DNA of 64,000 nt from an uncultured Collinsella sp. (GCA_900543275.1 UQQL01000001.1:124001-188000), one strand, 5' to 3'. Positions 10,016-18,000 are shown, counted from the first letter of the stretch. The notes: generated by a model from the sequence alone, not told the origin. Made by a program: numbers and translations.

Positions 10016-11041
10016 ATGCGAGAACCCGTGTCCAGTCCGTTTACCCGCTTTTTAGCCCAGCACTTTGACCAGATTAATGACCATCTGGCCACGTTCTTTG
10101 ACGGACAGGCGACCTCTGCCGATATCGAACGCTACCTGTACGCGCCGCTCTCGGCTTTTACGGCCAACGCCGGCAAGCGCCACCGCCCGCTTATCTGCAT
10201 GCTCGCCGCAACCGCAGTGGGCGGTAGCTTTGAGAGCGCCCGCAGCGCCGCGGCAGCTATCGAGCATTTCCAGTCGGGTGCGCTCATCCACGACGACATC
10301 GCCGACAACGGACAGCTTCGTCGAGGCAAGCCCTGCATGCACCTTACCGAGGGCACGGGGCTCGCCATCAATTGTGGCGACCTGGCGCTCACCATGGTCA
10401 CCAAGACGGTTCTCGACGATCCCACGCTCGAGTCCGACGTGAAGCTGCGTGTGCTCCACGAGCTTACCGAGATGATCGTCCGCACCATCGAAGGTCAAGC
10501 GCTTGACCTGGGTTGGGTCCGTGACGAGCGCTTTGATATCTCGGTTGATGACTACCTGGACATGGCGACGCACAAGACCGCGTATTACAGCGGAGCCACG
10601 CCGCTTGCCGCCGGAGCCATTATCGGCGGCGGCAGCGAAGAGCAGGTCGAGGCGCTACGCGCCTTTGGCCTGCACACCGGCCTTGCCTTTCAGATTCAGG
10701 ACGACCTGCTCAACTTGGTCGGCACCAAAGAGGCCGCCAACAAGGACTTCCGCACCGACATCACCGAGGGCAAACGCACGCTCGTTGCCGTGCACGCTCT
10801 GTCTGATGAGCGCCATCACGACGAGGTCGAGGCAATCCTTTCCTCGGGCACCGAGGACCCCGCGCAGCTCGCGCGCGCCGTGGAGATCTTCCGGCAGACC
10901 GGCTCCATCGAATATGCTCACGCCTACGCGCTGGACCTGACCGCAAAAGCCAAGGCTGCCATCGAGAACGTTGAGCTTGACCCGCACGCACGCGAACTGT
11001 TCCTCTCCATGGCAGATTTCTTTGTGGAGCGCCTCAACTAG
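10016..11041 (+). CDS. Polyprenyl (isoprenyl) diphosphate synthase
   Basis: Trans-isoprenyl chain elongation, providing geranylgeranyl- or longer diphosphates for quinones or carriers. 341 residues. The first aspartate-rich motif is HDDIADN with RRGKP following. The second motif reads FQIQDDLLN, so its last Asp is replaced by Asn. GKRTL is present. The start at 10016 has only a weak AAGAAAG upstream; GTG at 10028 is an alternative. It lies alone between the PTS gene and the peptidoglycan-binding protein gene. Confidence 0.88.
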   Translation: MREPVSSPFTRFLAQHFDQINDHLATFFDGQATSADIERYLYAPLSAFTANAGKRHRPLICMLAATAVGGSFESARSAAAAIEHFQSGALIHDDIADNGQLRRGKPCMHLTEGTGLAINCGDLALTMVTKTVLDDPTLESDVKLRVLHELTEMIVRTIEGQALDLGWVRDERFDISVDDYLDMATHKTAYYSGATPLAAGAIIGGGSEEQVEALRAFGLHTGLAFQIQDDLLNLVGTKEAANKDFRTDITEGKRTLVAVHALSDERHHDEVEAILSSGTEDPAQLARAVEIFRQTGSIEYAHAYALDLTAKAKAAIENVELDPHARELFLSMADFFVERLN

Positions 11042-11180
11042 CGGGGGTCACAAAACCTGTGGGCAGCGCGTTTGGGTACAAGTTGCTACACTGTTGAGTG
11101 CATGTTTATGCATTGTCTCGCGTTGTCTATCCGACACGCGCTCAAAATAGTACGAATCGTACGCCGAAAGGGGTTCGTTC

Positions 11181-12086
11181 ATGGAACCTATTACCACGGG
11201 CATGCAGGGAGCAGCCGTCGAGGATGTTCAGTCCCGCCTTCTGCAGCTCGGTTACACCATCGATGCCGACGAGGTCGCCGACAAGCGCTTTGGCACCACC
11301 ACCGAGCAGGCCGTTGGCACGTTTAGGCTCGATAGCGGCCTTGCGGCCGGTTATGCTGTCGATATCCCCTGCTGGAGCGCCCTTGTAGACGCTTCATACA
11401 AGTTGGGCGACCGCACGCTCTACCTTCGCATGCCCAATTTTCACGGCGCCGACGTCAAGGCCCTGCAGCGCGCTCTCAACGTTTTGGGCTTTGCCTGTGG
11501 CGAAGACGACGGCTACTTTGGTCCGCATACCGAGGCCGCCCTGCAGCAGTTCCAGGAAAATGTCGGCCTGTTTGCCGACGGCATGGCCTTCCAGGACACC
11601 TACGCCTACATCAACCGCCTGCACCATGTGTGGGAGGGCAAGCCCTCGGTCACCGAAGCCGAGTCTCGCATCGGTTTTGCGCGCGCCGCCAACGTGCTCG
11701 AGCGTTTCCAGATTGCCGTCATCGGCGAGGACCCTATCGCGCGCAGCGTAGCATCGCGCATGTGGAACATCGCCACGGCGACGACCGACAGCAGCGGCAT
11801 GATGCTTTGCGATTCCGAGGTTCCGACCGATGTCGACCTGGTGCTCGAGATCGCAAGCGACGAGTTGCCTGCAGACGCCGCCCCGCGCGCCACGATCGCC
11901 CTCGCCGAGTGCCACAACCTGGCCCAGCGCATCCGTACCGCCAATGTCGCCGCACAGCAAAAGCCGGCACGAATTCGCATCGAGCTCACCGGCATGACGC
12001 GTTACAACGGCACCTTTACGGCCAGCGACGCGCAGACCCTCGCCGTACGCCTACTCGACGGCGTTTGCGATGCCCTCGCAGATTAG
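11181..12086 (+). CDS. Protein with two peptidoglycan-binding (PG_binding_1-like) domains
   Basis: 301 residues without a signal peptide. The N-terminus carries two repeats of the helical peptidoglycan-binding fold: MQGAAVEDVQSRLLQLGY and GADVKALQRALNVLGFACGEDDGYFGPHTEAALQQFQ. The C-terminal half is unassigned, with no amidase or catalytic motif that I recognise. The AAAGGGG ribosome binding site precedes ATG at 11181. Some actinobacterial proteins of this layout are regulators of cell-wall synthesis, but no function can be claimed here. It is directly upstream of tRNA-Gln. Confidence 0.8.
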   Translation: MEPITTGMQGAAVEDVQSRLLQLGYTIDADEVADKRFGTTTEQAVGTFRLDSGLAAGYAVDIPCWSALVDASYKLGDRTLYLRMPNFHGADVKALQRALNVLGFACGEDDGYFGPHTEAALQQFQENVGLFADGMAFQDTYAYINRLHHVWEGKPSVTEAESRIGFARAANVLERFQIAVIGEDPIARSVASRMWNIATATTDSSGMMLCDSEVPTDVDLVLEIASDELPADAAPRATIALAECHNLAQRIRTANVAAQQKPARIRIELTGMTRYNGTFTASDAQTLAVRLLDGVCDALAD

Positions 12087-12124
12087 GTAAACTAGACGAG
12101 TTGCTTTTGGGCAACACCACACAT

Positions 12125-12196
12125 TGGGACGTAGTTCAACGGTAGAACTCCGGTTTTTGGTGCCGGCTGTTGGGGGTTCGAATCCCTCCGTCCCAG
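12125..12196 (+). tRNA. tRNA-Gln (anticodon TTG)
   Basis: Cloverleaf with acceptor TGGGACG/CGTCCCA, anticodon loop TTTTGGT giving TTG, T-arm GGGGGTTCGAATCCCTC, and an encoded CCA at 12197-12199. Confidence 0.95.
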
Positions 12197-12504
12197 CCAT
12201 TAAAACTGAGCGCCCTGAGCCCATAACGGCCCAGGGCGCTTTCTTGTGGGCAAGCGGAGAGATTCGAACCCGCAAGGGTGCGGAGCTGAGGAAACGCGAA
12301 GCGTTTTCTAGCGCAGCACGCAAGGAGCGAAGCGACACAGCGGGGCGCGGCCGCCGACCAGGCAGACGCGGAATCCCTCCGTCCCACACCAGCCAAGAGC
12401 CCCTCACGTCAAGCAAATCGAGCCAACGCCGCCAAGCGGAGGAATCCGAACCCGCAAGGATGCGGAGCGACGCAGCGGGGCGCGGCCGCCGCAGGCAGAC
12501 GCGG
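12181..12504. repeat. Partial duplications of tRNA 3' sequence downstream of tRNA-Gln
   Basis: The 3' end of tRNA-Gln, AATCCCTCCGTCCCA (12181-12195), is repeated exactly at 12372-12386. Between and beyond them are two imperfect direct repeats (12251-12286 and 12433-12468) that contain the reverse complement of a tRNA T-arm (GATTCGAACCCGCAAG), and two copies of a GC-rich block (12331-12371 and 12467-12504). No ORF is convincing. This looks like a worn integration or recombination hot spot at a tRNA. Confidence 0.7.
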
Positions 12505-12506
12505 TA

Positions 12507-12563
12507 CCGGCACTTGGGGACGCTCCTAAGTGCCGGCATTATAGGAACGTCCCCAAGTGCCGG
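12507..12563. repeat. GGGGAC-type extragenic palindrome
   Basis: Arms CCGGCACTTGGGGACG (12507-12522) and CGTCCCCAAGTGCCGG (12548-12563) are perfectly complementary over 16 bp around a 25-nt centre that repeats TAAGTGCCGG. Confidence 0.85.
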
Positions 12564-12597
12564 CTCGGGACTATTTTCGAGGACCCTCCGAAGGACT

Positions 12598-12827
12598 GTG
12601 GCCAAAAAACGGCAAATATGAGTACTGTTACCGTTGTAGCTACATTATTTTCGTTAATAAAAGAAGATCTTAATGAGATTTATTCGCATCAAGGTCTTCC
12701 TTTAATGAACACTTGAGGAGATACGGCAGCTTATCTGCTCGATCGACACGTCAAATCACCTTAAATGTGGTCAAAATTACTGCTACTAAAAGAGTATCAG
12801 TACTCATATTTGATGTTTTTTGGCCAC
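12598..12827. repeat. AT-rich MITE-like element with 30-bp terminal inverted repeats
   Basis: The ends 12598-12627 and 12798-12827 match as inverted repeats at 28 of 30 positions, beginning GTGGCCAAAAAAC. The 170-bp interior is much more AT-rich than the surroundings and has no gene. No clear target duplication is visible. Confidence 0.75.
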
Positions 12828-12930
12828 GGCTCTTTATAGACACCCTGCACAGCGACGGTGGTAGATTTCGGAACGCGTCCGTCAGCCCCGTTCCGAAAAA
12901 CGAGCCGCATGCAACGGCCAAGCCACGACA

Positions 12931-13067
12931 GGCCCCGGGAGAGCGGGGACACCGGCTTAGGTTTATCGCGAGTTCTGCACGAACAGGAGGCCACTTAATG
13001 TGGCCTCCGTCGTGAGCAGGACTGTAGAGCAGGAAACCTAAGCCGGTGTCCCCGCTCTCCCGGGGCC
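12931..13067 (+). repeat. Long hairpin element, copy 1: unique 34-bp arms around a conserved 69-nt core
   Basis: Arms 12931-12964 and 13034-13067 are perfectly complementary over 34 bp. The core 12965-13033 contains its own stem GGAGGCCAC-TTAAT-GTGGCCTCC inside GTTCTGCACGA / TCGTGAGCAGGAC. The same 69-nt core recurs at 17905-17973 and, on the other strand, at 61523-61591, each time with different arms. It ends 8 bases from the stop of the Toprim gene. It may be a structured RNA or a small mobile hairpin. Confidence 0.85.
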
Positions 13068-13075
13068 GGCGGAAT

Positions 13076-15268
13076 TTAGTTGTTCAGCATGCGGTCGAAG
13101 CTTCCCGAGTCGCCATCCCGATAGTCGGCGGTCATCAGAATCTCCTGCGGAATGCGCCCGCCCTCGCGCAGCACATTGCGGAACTGCACGCGCGTGACCA
13201 TGGGCAGATCCTTGATCGTCGCCGCCAAGTTCTGCGGCACGCCCTGGTTGGCAGCCGCGGGCTCGCACTCGCCGCCGGCCTTCACGCGACGCTTATGCTC
13301 GGCGAGCATGGCGCGGTACATGCCGGCATGCAGGCGAATCTCAACCACATTGGCATTGCGAGCCTGCTCGACGATGCGCGCGCCCTCGCGGTCGATATCG
13401 CCCACGTAGTAGACGTAGTTAAAGCGATAGCCGATCTCAGCCAGATAATCGTCCAGGGCATGCGAGACGCTCGCCTTGCATCCGCCGCCAAAAATCACGC
13501 CGCCCACCTTGATGCCAAAGAGCTTGGCGTGCTTGCGGCCACGCAGCAGCCTGACGATCTCGTCATAGGTGTCCAGGTTCTCGACCATAATGAACGGCTT
13601 ATCGGCGCCCAGCGTAAAGAAACCCGTAAAGTGCACGGGGCGGTTGGGGGCGACCTTGATCGCCTGCATGCTGATGCCCTTTTCGGTCATGCGCCTTATC
13701 AGGCGCTCACCGTGCTTGCCGTCAAAAGCCTTCTCGTCGTTAAAAATCTGGTAGGCACGCTGGCGGCGCGAGGCAACCGGCGTATCGGCACCTCGGTTTT
13801 GCTCGATCCAAGCCTGGATGATTGCGATTTCCTCGGCAATCTTGCGGTTGGACATCTCGTTGTGCTGAGTGCGCTGCGGAGCCTTTTTGCCGTCCTTGCC
13901 CTCGACCCTTACGATCTGTGTCTGCTGCTCCTTGATCTTAGAGAGCGCCGTAGGCGTAGGGACAACTTTGAGCAGCTGCCTGCCTAAAACGCGGGCAAGA
14001 GCAAACGCCGATACCTCGCCGTGGACGGCCGACTCGGGCTGCTGGGCAGCAGTATCTGCTGCGGCAGGCTCAGCCTGTGCATGAGGCTTACGCTTGGAAT
14101 CTGCCCGGGTATTACGTTCCTGCTTGGGCGCAGACGAGTGCTTTTGCGGACGATCGGACTTGGCCTCCTTCGCCGGCTGGCGCTTGACCTGATCCACCGG
14201 AGTCTCGGCCTTCTCATCTCCGTTTTGTGTCGCTGTCTTCTCGGCCGCGGCCTCGGCATTTGAGCCACGACCGCCGCGGTGACGACGACGGCGGGGCTTG
14301 CCTGAGGCGCTCTCCCCCGCCTGCTTATCAGCGGTCTGTTGAGCTTTGACCTCAGTGTCAGCCGCAGGCTGCGACTCGGAAGGTTGCTGCTCGCGAGCCG
14401 CCGGCTCAACGGTTTTCTCGGTTTGTTCGGCCTTCTCGGCCTGAGCGGTCGAAGCCGGCTCGCCCTTCTCCTGACGCCTTACGGGATACGCGCGCCTCGC
14501 AAAACCACGCCCGGGACGGCATGAACCCGGAGCCTTCTTGGCAGACTCCTCAACATCGTCTGCAGCCTCGGAAGGCTCTTCAACCTCATGCGCGACATCC
14601 TGCTGCGCAGCCTTAAAGTGGGCACCACGGCGACGCTGGGGCTCCTGGGCCTCCACGGGCTTTTGCTCCTTCGCGGGCCTCTGCGACTCGGCAGCAACCT
14701 CGTTCTCAACAGCCTCGGCATCCGTCTCACCCTTTTGAGCAACGGCACGACGGAAGCGCTCCTGCTGGGCGCGGCGCTGCGCATCGCGCTTGCCACCCCC
14801 GCCAAAACCGCCGCGTCCTGCCTTGGCCGTAAAGGCACGCACGACGTTCTCATCGAGCAACTCATCGGTATCGACATGCTCACGCGGAGCAGCTTCTTCC
14901 ACAGCAGGCACGTCAGCGGAATCCTCGACGACAAAATCTTCGACGGACTCGGCAGGCTGCTCCTGGGCATCGCGGATCTCGACATTGATGGTATAGAACG
15001 CCGGGCGCCCGTTAATGCCGCTGCCCTCGATCTTGGTAACGATCTTTGCCGCGATGAGTTCGTCGCGCATCACCTTGGTGTTGCATTCCTTATCGACGGA
15101 ACGGAAAATCTGCGCCAGCGCGCTCGACTTAATCTTGAGCGCCTTGCGGCAGAGCAGGTCGTAGGCAACCAGCTTGGCGCGCTCGGCAGAAAGCGATGTC
15201 TGGCTGCTCAGACGCTCAGCCAGAGCATCGACATTGTTTTGATTATCGGAATATACCGTCTTGGCCAC
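13076..15268 (-). CDS. Toprim protein resembling Wadjet JetD (DUF2220-like) with a long disordered middle
   Basis: 730 residues. The N-terminal ~100 residues look like a winged-helix domain (VAYDLLCRKALKIKSSALAQIFRSV). Residues about 120-430 are low-complexity, rich in Ala, Glu, Lys and Gln with RRRHRGGRG-like patches. The C-terminal ~250 residues show the Toprim layout of JetD: VENLDTYDEI (catalytic Glu), YYVGDIDREGARI (DxD) and a closing GRIPQEIL. JetD is the nuclease of Wadjet anti-plasmid systems, but no jetA, jetB or jetC lies nearby. The start GTG at 15268 is preferred for the AAAGGGG upstream; ATG at 15292 is possible. Function is unproven. Confidence 0.75.
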   Translation of the reverse strand: MAKTVYSDNQNNVDALAERLSSQTSLSAERAKLVAYDLLCRKALKIKSSALAQIFRSVDKECNTKVMRDELIAAKIVTKIEGSGINGRPAFYTINVEIRDAQEQPAESVEDFVVEDSADVPAVEEAAPREHVDTDELLDENVVRAFTAKAGRGGFGGGGKRDAQRRAQQERFRRAVAQKGETDAEAVENEVAAESQRPAKEQKPVEAQEPQRRRGAHFKAAQQDVAHEVEEPSEAADDVEESAKKAPGSCRPGRGFARRAYPVRRQEKGEPASTAQAEKAEQTEKTVEPAAREQQPSESQPAADTEVKAQQTADKQAGESASGKPRRRRHRGGRGSNAEAAAEKTATQNGDEKAETPVDQVKRQPAKEAKSDRPQKHSSAPKQERNTRADSKRKPHAQAEPAAADTAAQQPESAVHGEVSAFALARVLGRQLLKVVPTPTALSKIKEQQTQIVRVEGKDGKKAPQRTQHNEMSNRKIAEEIAIIQAWIEQNRGADTPVASRRQRAYQIFNDEKAFDGKHGERLIRRMTEKGISMQAIKVAPNRPVHFTGFFTLGADKPFIMVENLDTYDEIVRLLRGRKHAKLFGIKVGGVIFGGGCKASVSHALDDYLAEIGYRFNYVYYVGDIDREGARIVEQARNANVVEIRLHAGMYRAMLAEHKRRVKAGGECEPAAANQGVPQNLAATIKDLPMVTRVQFRNVLREGGRIPQEILMTADYRDGDSGSFDRMLNN

Positions 15269-15373
15269 GGGGCCCCTTTCATATGCACACATATACGTCT
15301 ATATGGTACAACGCACGAGCCTATCCACGCAAAACATCTGCGAGAATGCCCTTGCACCACCTGTTCTCACAAG

Positions 15374-15413
15374 AAAAAAGACCGGGTCCGCTTGATTGCG
15401 GACCCGGTCTTTC
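15374..15413 (-). terminator. Terminator of cstA
   Basis: Perfect stem AAAGACCGGGTCCGC / GCGGACCCGGTCTTT with a run of six T on the minus-strand transcript, 40 bases after the cstA stop. Confidence 0.93.
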
Positions 15414-15451
15414 CGAGTCAAATAGATGGGAGATTCAACCCGTCCGACCGA

Positions 15452-17341
15452 CTAGGCCTTGGCGGCCTCGGCGTCGGCAGGAGCTTCAGCAGCAGCGGCG
15501 CGACCGTACTCGGCCTTGCCCATCTCGGACCACTCGGGCTCCTCGTCGGGCATGGAGCCGGCCTCCTTGCCGAAGAACTCCTTGAGGCAGTTGACGGCGA
15601 CGATGAGGCCCAGGACCATCAGCAGGACGGCGAAAACGAGCTGCAGGCCCTTGGTGGCGGCGACGGAGACGGCGGCCGTGGTGGCGGTAGCCGGGATGGT
15701 GCCGAAGAAGCCGTAAGCCTGGACAGCGGTCATGCAGCCCATGGCGCTCTGGACCAGCGAGGTGAAGGTGCAGCAGAGCAGGAAGGCGACGGGCACGTAG
15801 AGCATCCAGCCCTTGCGGCCGGTGCACTTGCAGAACACGGCGAGGGTGATCATGGTCATGCCGCCGAGCAGCTGGTTGGAGGCGCCAAAGAGCGGCCAGA
15901 TGTTGGCATAGCCGCCAAAGGCGAGGGCGAGACCGGGAAGCAGGGTGACGACCGTGGCGAACCAGGGGTTGCCGAGAACCTTCATGTAGCCGGCCTTGGA
16001 CTCGATGGCCAGGGCGTCGTTGGTCTGGGCAAAGAACTCGGAGAACGAGGTGCGGGCGATGCGGGCGACGGCATCGAGCGAGGTCAGGGCCAGAGCGGAG
16101 ACGTTCATGGTCATGAAGACGGTAGCGAGCGTACCGTCAACACCGAAGGCCTGCATACCGCGGGAGATACCAGCAGCGAAGATCTGGAACGGGGTGGAAG
16201 CGACGCCAGCGTTGAGGGCGCCGGTACCGGCGGTGTTCATGTCGGAGAACATGATGCCGGCGACGATGATGGCAAGGATGCCGACGAAGGACTCGACGAT
16301 CATGGCGCCATAGCCGACCTTGACGGCGTCCTGCTCCTTTTCGACCTGCTTAGAAGAGGTGCCGGAAGAAACGAGGCTGTGGAAACCGGAGAGAGCGCCG
16401 CAAGCAACGGAGACAAACAGGACGGGGAACATCATGCCGGAAGCGCTGGAGAAGCCGGTAAAGACCGGGGCGGTCATCGTGGCCTGACCGTTAACACCAA
16501 GGACGACGATGCCGAGGACAGCGCAGGCGATCATGACAATCATCATGATCGAGGTGAGGTAGTCACGCGGGGTCTTGAGCATCTGGATGGGCATAGCGCC
16601 GGCGAAGACCAGGTAGACCATAACGACGGCGAACCACTGGAACTTATCCAGGTAGACCGGGAACTGCATACCGACGGCGAACATGAGAACCATGAGGACC
16701 ACGCCGGTGACGAACTCGGTAGCACCGGTGAGGTTGAACTTCTTCTGGGCCCAACCAAAGGCGATAGCGACGAAGGTGAACAGGATGGAGATGGTACCAG
16801 CGCAGCCGGCGGCATAGGACTTGGTGAAGTCGATGGCACCGGTAGCAGCACCAGAAGCGTCAACGGCCGGGGTGAACATGAACGTCTTGCAGACCATGTC
16901 GGTGAAGGCGGCGATGACGATGATGCAGAACAGCCAGCAGAACAGCAGGAACAGGCGACGGCCGGTCTTGCCGATGTACTTCTCGATGAGCTGAGCGAGC
17001 GACTTGCCGTTGTTCTTCATCGAAGCGTACAGGGCACCAAAGTCGTGGACGGCGCCAAAAAAGATGCCGCCGACGAGAACCCAAAGCACAACGGGCAGCC
17101 AGCCAAAGGCCATGGCGACGATCGTACCCGTGACAGGGCCGGCACCGCAGATCGAGCTAAACTGGTGCGAAAACGCGGTGAAGGCGGAGACGGGCGAGAA
17201 GCTCTTGCCGTCCTTCATGCGCTTGGCCGGCGTGAGGGCCTCTTTGTCAACGCCCCACTTGTTGGCCAGCCATCGGCCATAGCCCAGATAGCCGCAGGCG
17301 AGCACCGCCGCGGCCACAACCATGAGCAAAACTCCGTTCAT
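15452..17341 (-). CDS. cstA: CstA-family carbon starvation protein / pyruvate transporter
   Basis: Integral membrane transporter (629 residues) with many hydrophobic segments. CstA/BtsT relatives import pyruvate, and a role in peptide use has also been proposed. Family landmarks are visible: GPVTGTIVAMAFGWLP near the N-terminus, SGFHSLVSSGTSSKQ, and the C-terminal GASNQLLGGMTM. An AGGAGG ribosome binding site precedes ATG at 17341. It is monocistronic, with a promoter at 17583-17611, a long leader encoding an Ile/Val-rich peptide, and an attenuator hairpin before the gene. This regulation points to coupling with branched-chain amino acid supply. Confidence 0.93.
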   Translation of the reverse strand: MNGVLLMVVAAAVLACGYLGYGRWLANKWGVDKEALTPAKRMKDGKSFSPVSAFTAFSHQFSSICGAGPVTGTIVAMAFGWLPVVLWVLVGGIFFGAVHDFGALYASMKNNGKSLAQLIEKYIGKTGRRLFLLFCWLFCIIVIAAFTDMVCKTFMFTPAVDASGAATGAIDFTKSYAAGCAGTISILFTFVAIAFGWAQKKFNLTGATEFVTGVVLMVLMFAVGMQFPVYLDKFQWFAVVMVYLVFAGAMPIQMLKTPRDYLTSIMMIVMIACAVLGIVVLGVNGQATMTAPVFTGFSSASGMMFPVLFVSVACGALSGFHSLVSSGTSSKQVEKEQDAVKVGYGAMIVESFVGILAIIVAGIMFSDMNTAGTGALNAGVASTPFQIFAAGISRGMQAFGVDGTLATVFMTMNVSALALTSLDAVARIARTSFSEFFAQTNDALAIESKAGYMKVLGNPWFATVVTLLPGLALAFGGYANIWPLFGASNQLLGGMTMITLAVFCKCTGRKGWMLYVPVAFLLCCTFTSLVQSAMGCMTAVQAYGFFGTIPATATTAAVSVAATKGLQLVFAVLLMVLGLIVAVNCLKEFFGKEAGSMPDEEPEWSEMGKAEYGRAAAAEAPADAEAAKA

Positions 17342-17376
17342 TACATTTCCTCCTCTAAAAAGAACTTCTCAGACAT

Positions 17377-17415
17377 AAAAAATGAGGGCCGTCGGTTGCG
17401 CTCGACGACCCTCAT
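17377..17415 (-). terminator. Attenuator terminator in the cstA leader
   Basis: On the minus strand, TGAGGGTCGTCG pairs with CGACGGCCCTCA and is followed by six T residues, about 35 bases upstream of the cstA start and after the leader-peptide stop. It is a complete intrinsic terminator inside the 5' leader, so transcription of cstA must read through it. Confidence 0.82.
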
Positions 17416-17466
17416 CTTCATCAGCCGCCCGTTATCGTACGGGCTAGCTGTATGTGCTAACCCGCA

Positions 17467-17511
17467 TCAGATAATTACTACGCTGATAATGTTTAGCTGA
17501 TGCGTGAACAT
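17467..17511 (-). CDS. Candidate Ile/Val-rich leader peptide of cstA
   Basis: A 14-codon ORF encoding MFTHQLNIISVVII, ending in TGA, with a GAAGAGGA ribosome binding site about 10 bases before its ATG; an in-frame ATG at 17535 would lengthen it to 22 codons. Six of the last seven codons are Ile or Val. The leader segment GCTGATGCG (plus strand 17496-17504) can pair with CGCATCAG (17463-17470), enclosing the Ile/Val codons, or with CATCAGC (17419-17425) just before the terminator. This is the arrangement of transcription attenuation in ilv leaders. It is a reading of sequence only; translation is unproven. Confidence 0.75.
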   Translation of the reverse strand: MFTHQLNIISVVII

Positions 17512-17582
17512 GTCTAAGAAATCCTCTTCAATCATGATGCGAACGATCCGTGCGTGTTCACATCCCCCAGTGGATGAAAAGC

Positions 17583-17611
17583 AGTATGAAACTTTAGTTA
17601 CCTAAAGTCAA
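17583..17611 (-). promoter_or_regulatory. cstA promoter with a palindromic operator in the spacer
   Basis: Minus-strand -35 TTGACT (17606-17611) and -10 CATACT (17583-17588) are separated by 17 bp. The spacer holds the palindrome ACTTTAGTTACCTAAAGT (17591-17608), a position that would suit repression. Similar palindromes occur upstream of ilvE and of the amino-acid ABC operon. Confidence 0.72.
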
Positions 17612-17874
17612 CGCAAATTTGTAATGAATTTTCAACTTTTTTTGAAATTCTCGGTATAAAACGCCACTGACCTCGGACTTTACCCAACAAAAGTTTTTGC
17701 ATGAGAGATGCCCCTCGGGAGCCGCGGGAGCTCCCATCCCAAATGCGGAGCAAAGCTCCGCACACCATCTTTTTCTTTCAGCTAAAGCACGCCGGAAATT
17801 CGACGCAGCTGGCTAACCTTGCCGGACGTTGTCGACGCCAAACCAGCTCAGAAGCTATATCGATACAGAAAGGT

Positions 17875-18000
17875 CCCCGGACGGAGGGGCCGGATATAAG
17901 GTTTATCGCGAGTTCCGCACGCAAAGAAGGCCACTTAATGTGGCCTTCGTCTTGCGCAGGACTGTAGAGCAGGGAACTTCGTGCCCCGACGCCCGGGAGG
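17875..18000 (+). repeat. Long hairpin element, copy 2 (degenerate arms)
   Basis: The core 17905-17973 is the same 69-nt sequence as at 12965, with paired changes in its stems (GGAGGCC/GGCCTCC becomes GAAGGCC/GGCCTTC; CACGA/TCGTG becomes CGCAA/TTGCG). The flanking arms are only partly complementary here (blocks around CCGG and GCCCC), unlike the near-perfect arms of the other copies. The rest of 17612-18045 holds a small GCGGAGC/GCTCCGC hairpin and no gene. Confidence 0.75.

Noticed and set aside
12713..13015. 100-codon ORF in the AT-rich element
   Set aside because: Spans the MITE-like element end and the 69-nt core, with no ribosome binding site and no protein-like composition.
13076..15268. 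Complete Wadjet defence system
   Set aside because: Only a JetD-like gene is present; the neighbours are a hairpin element and cstA, not jetA, jetB or jetC.
14588..17500. 970-codon plus-strand ORF
   Set aside because: Antisense to the Toprim gene and cstA, whose motifs are clear; its translation is low-complexity Gly/Asp/His/Glu, the usual mirror of GC-rich codons.
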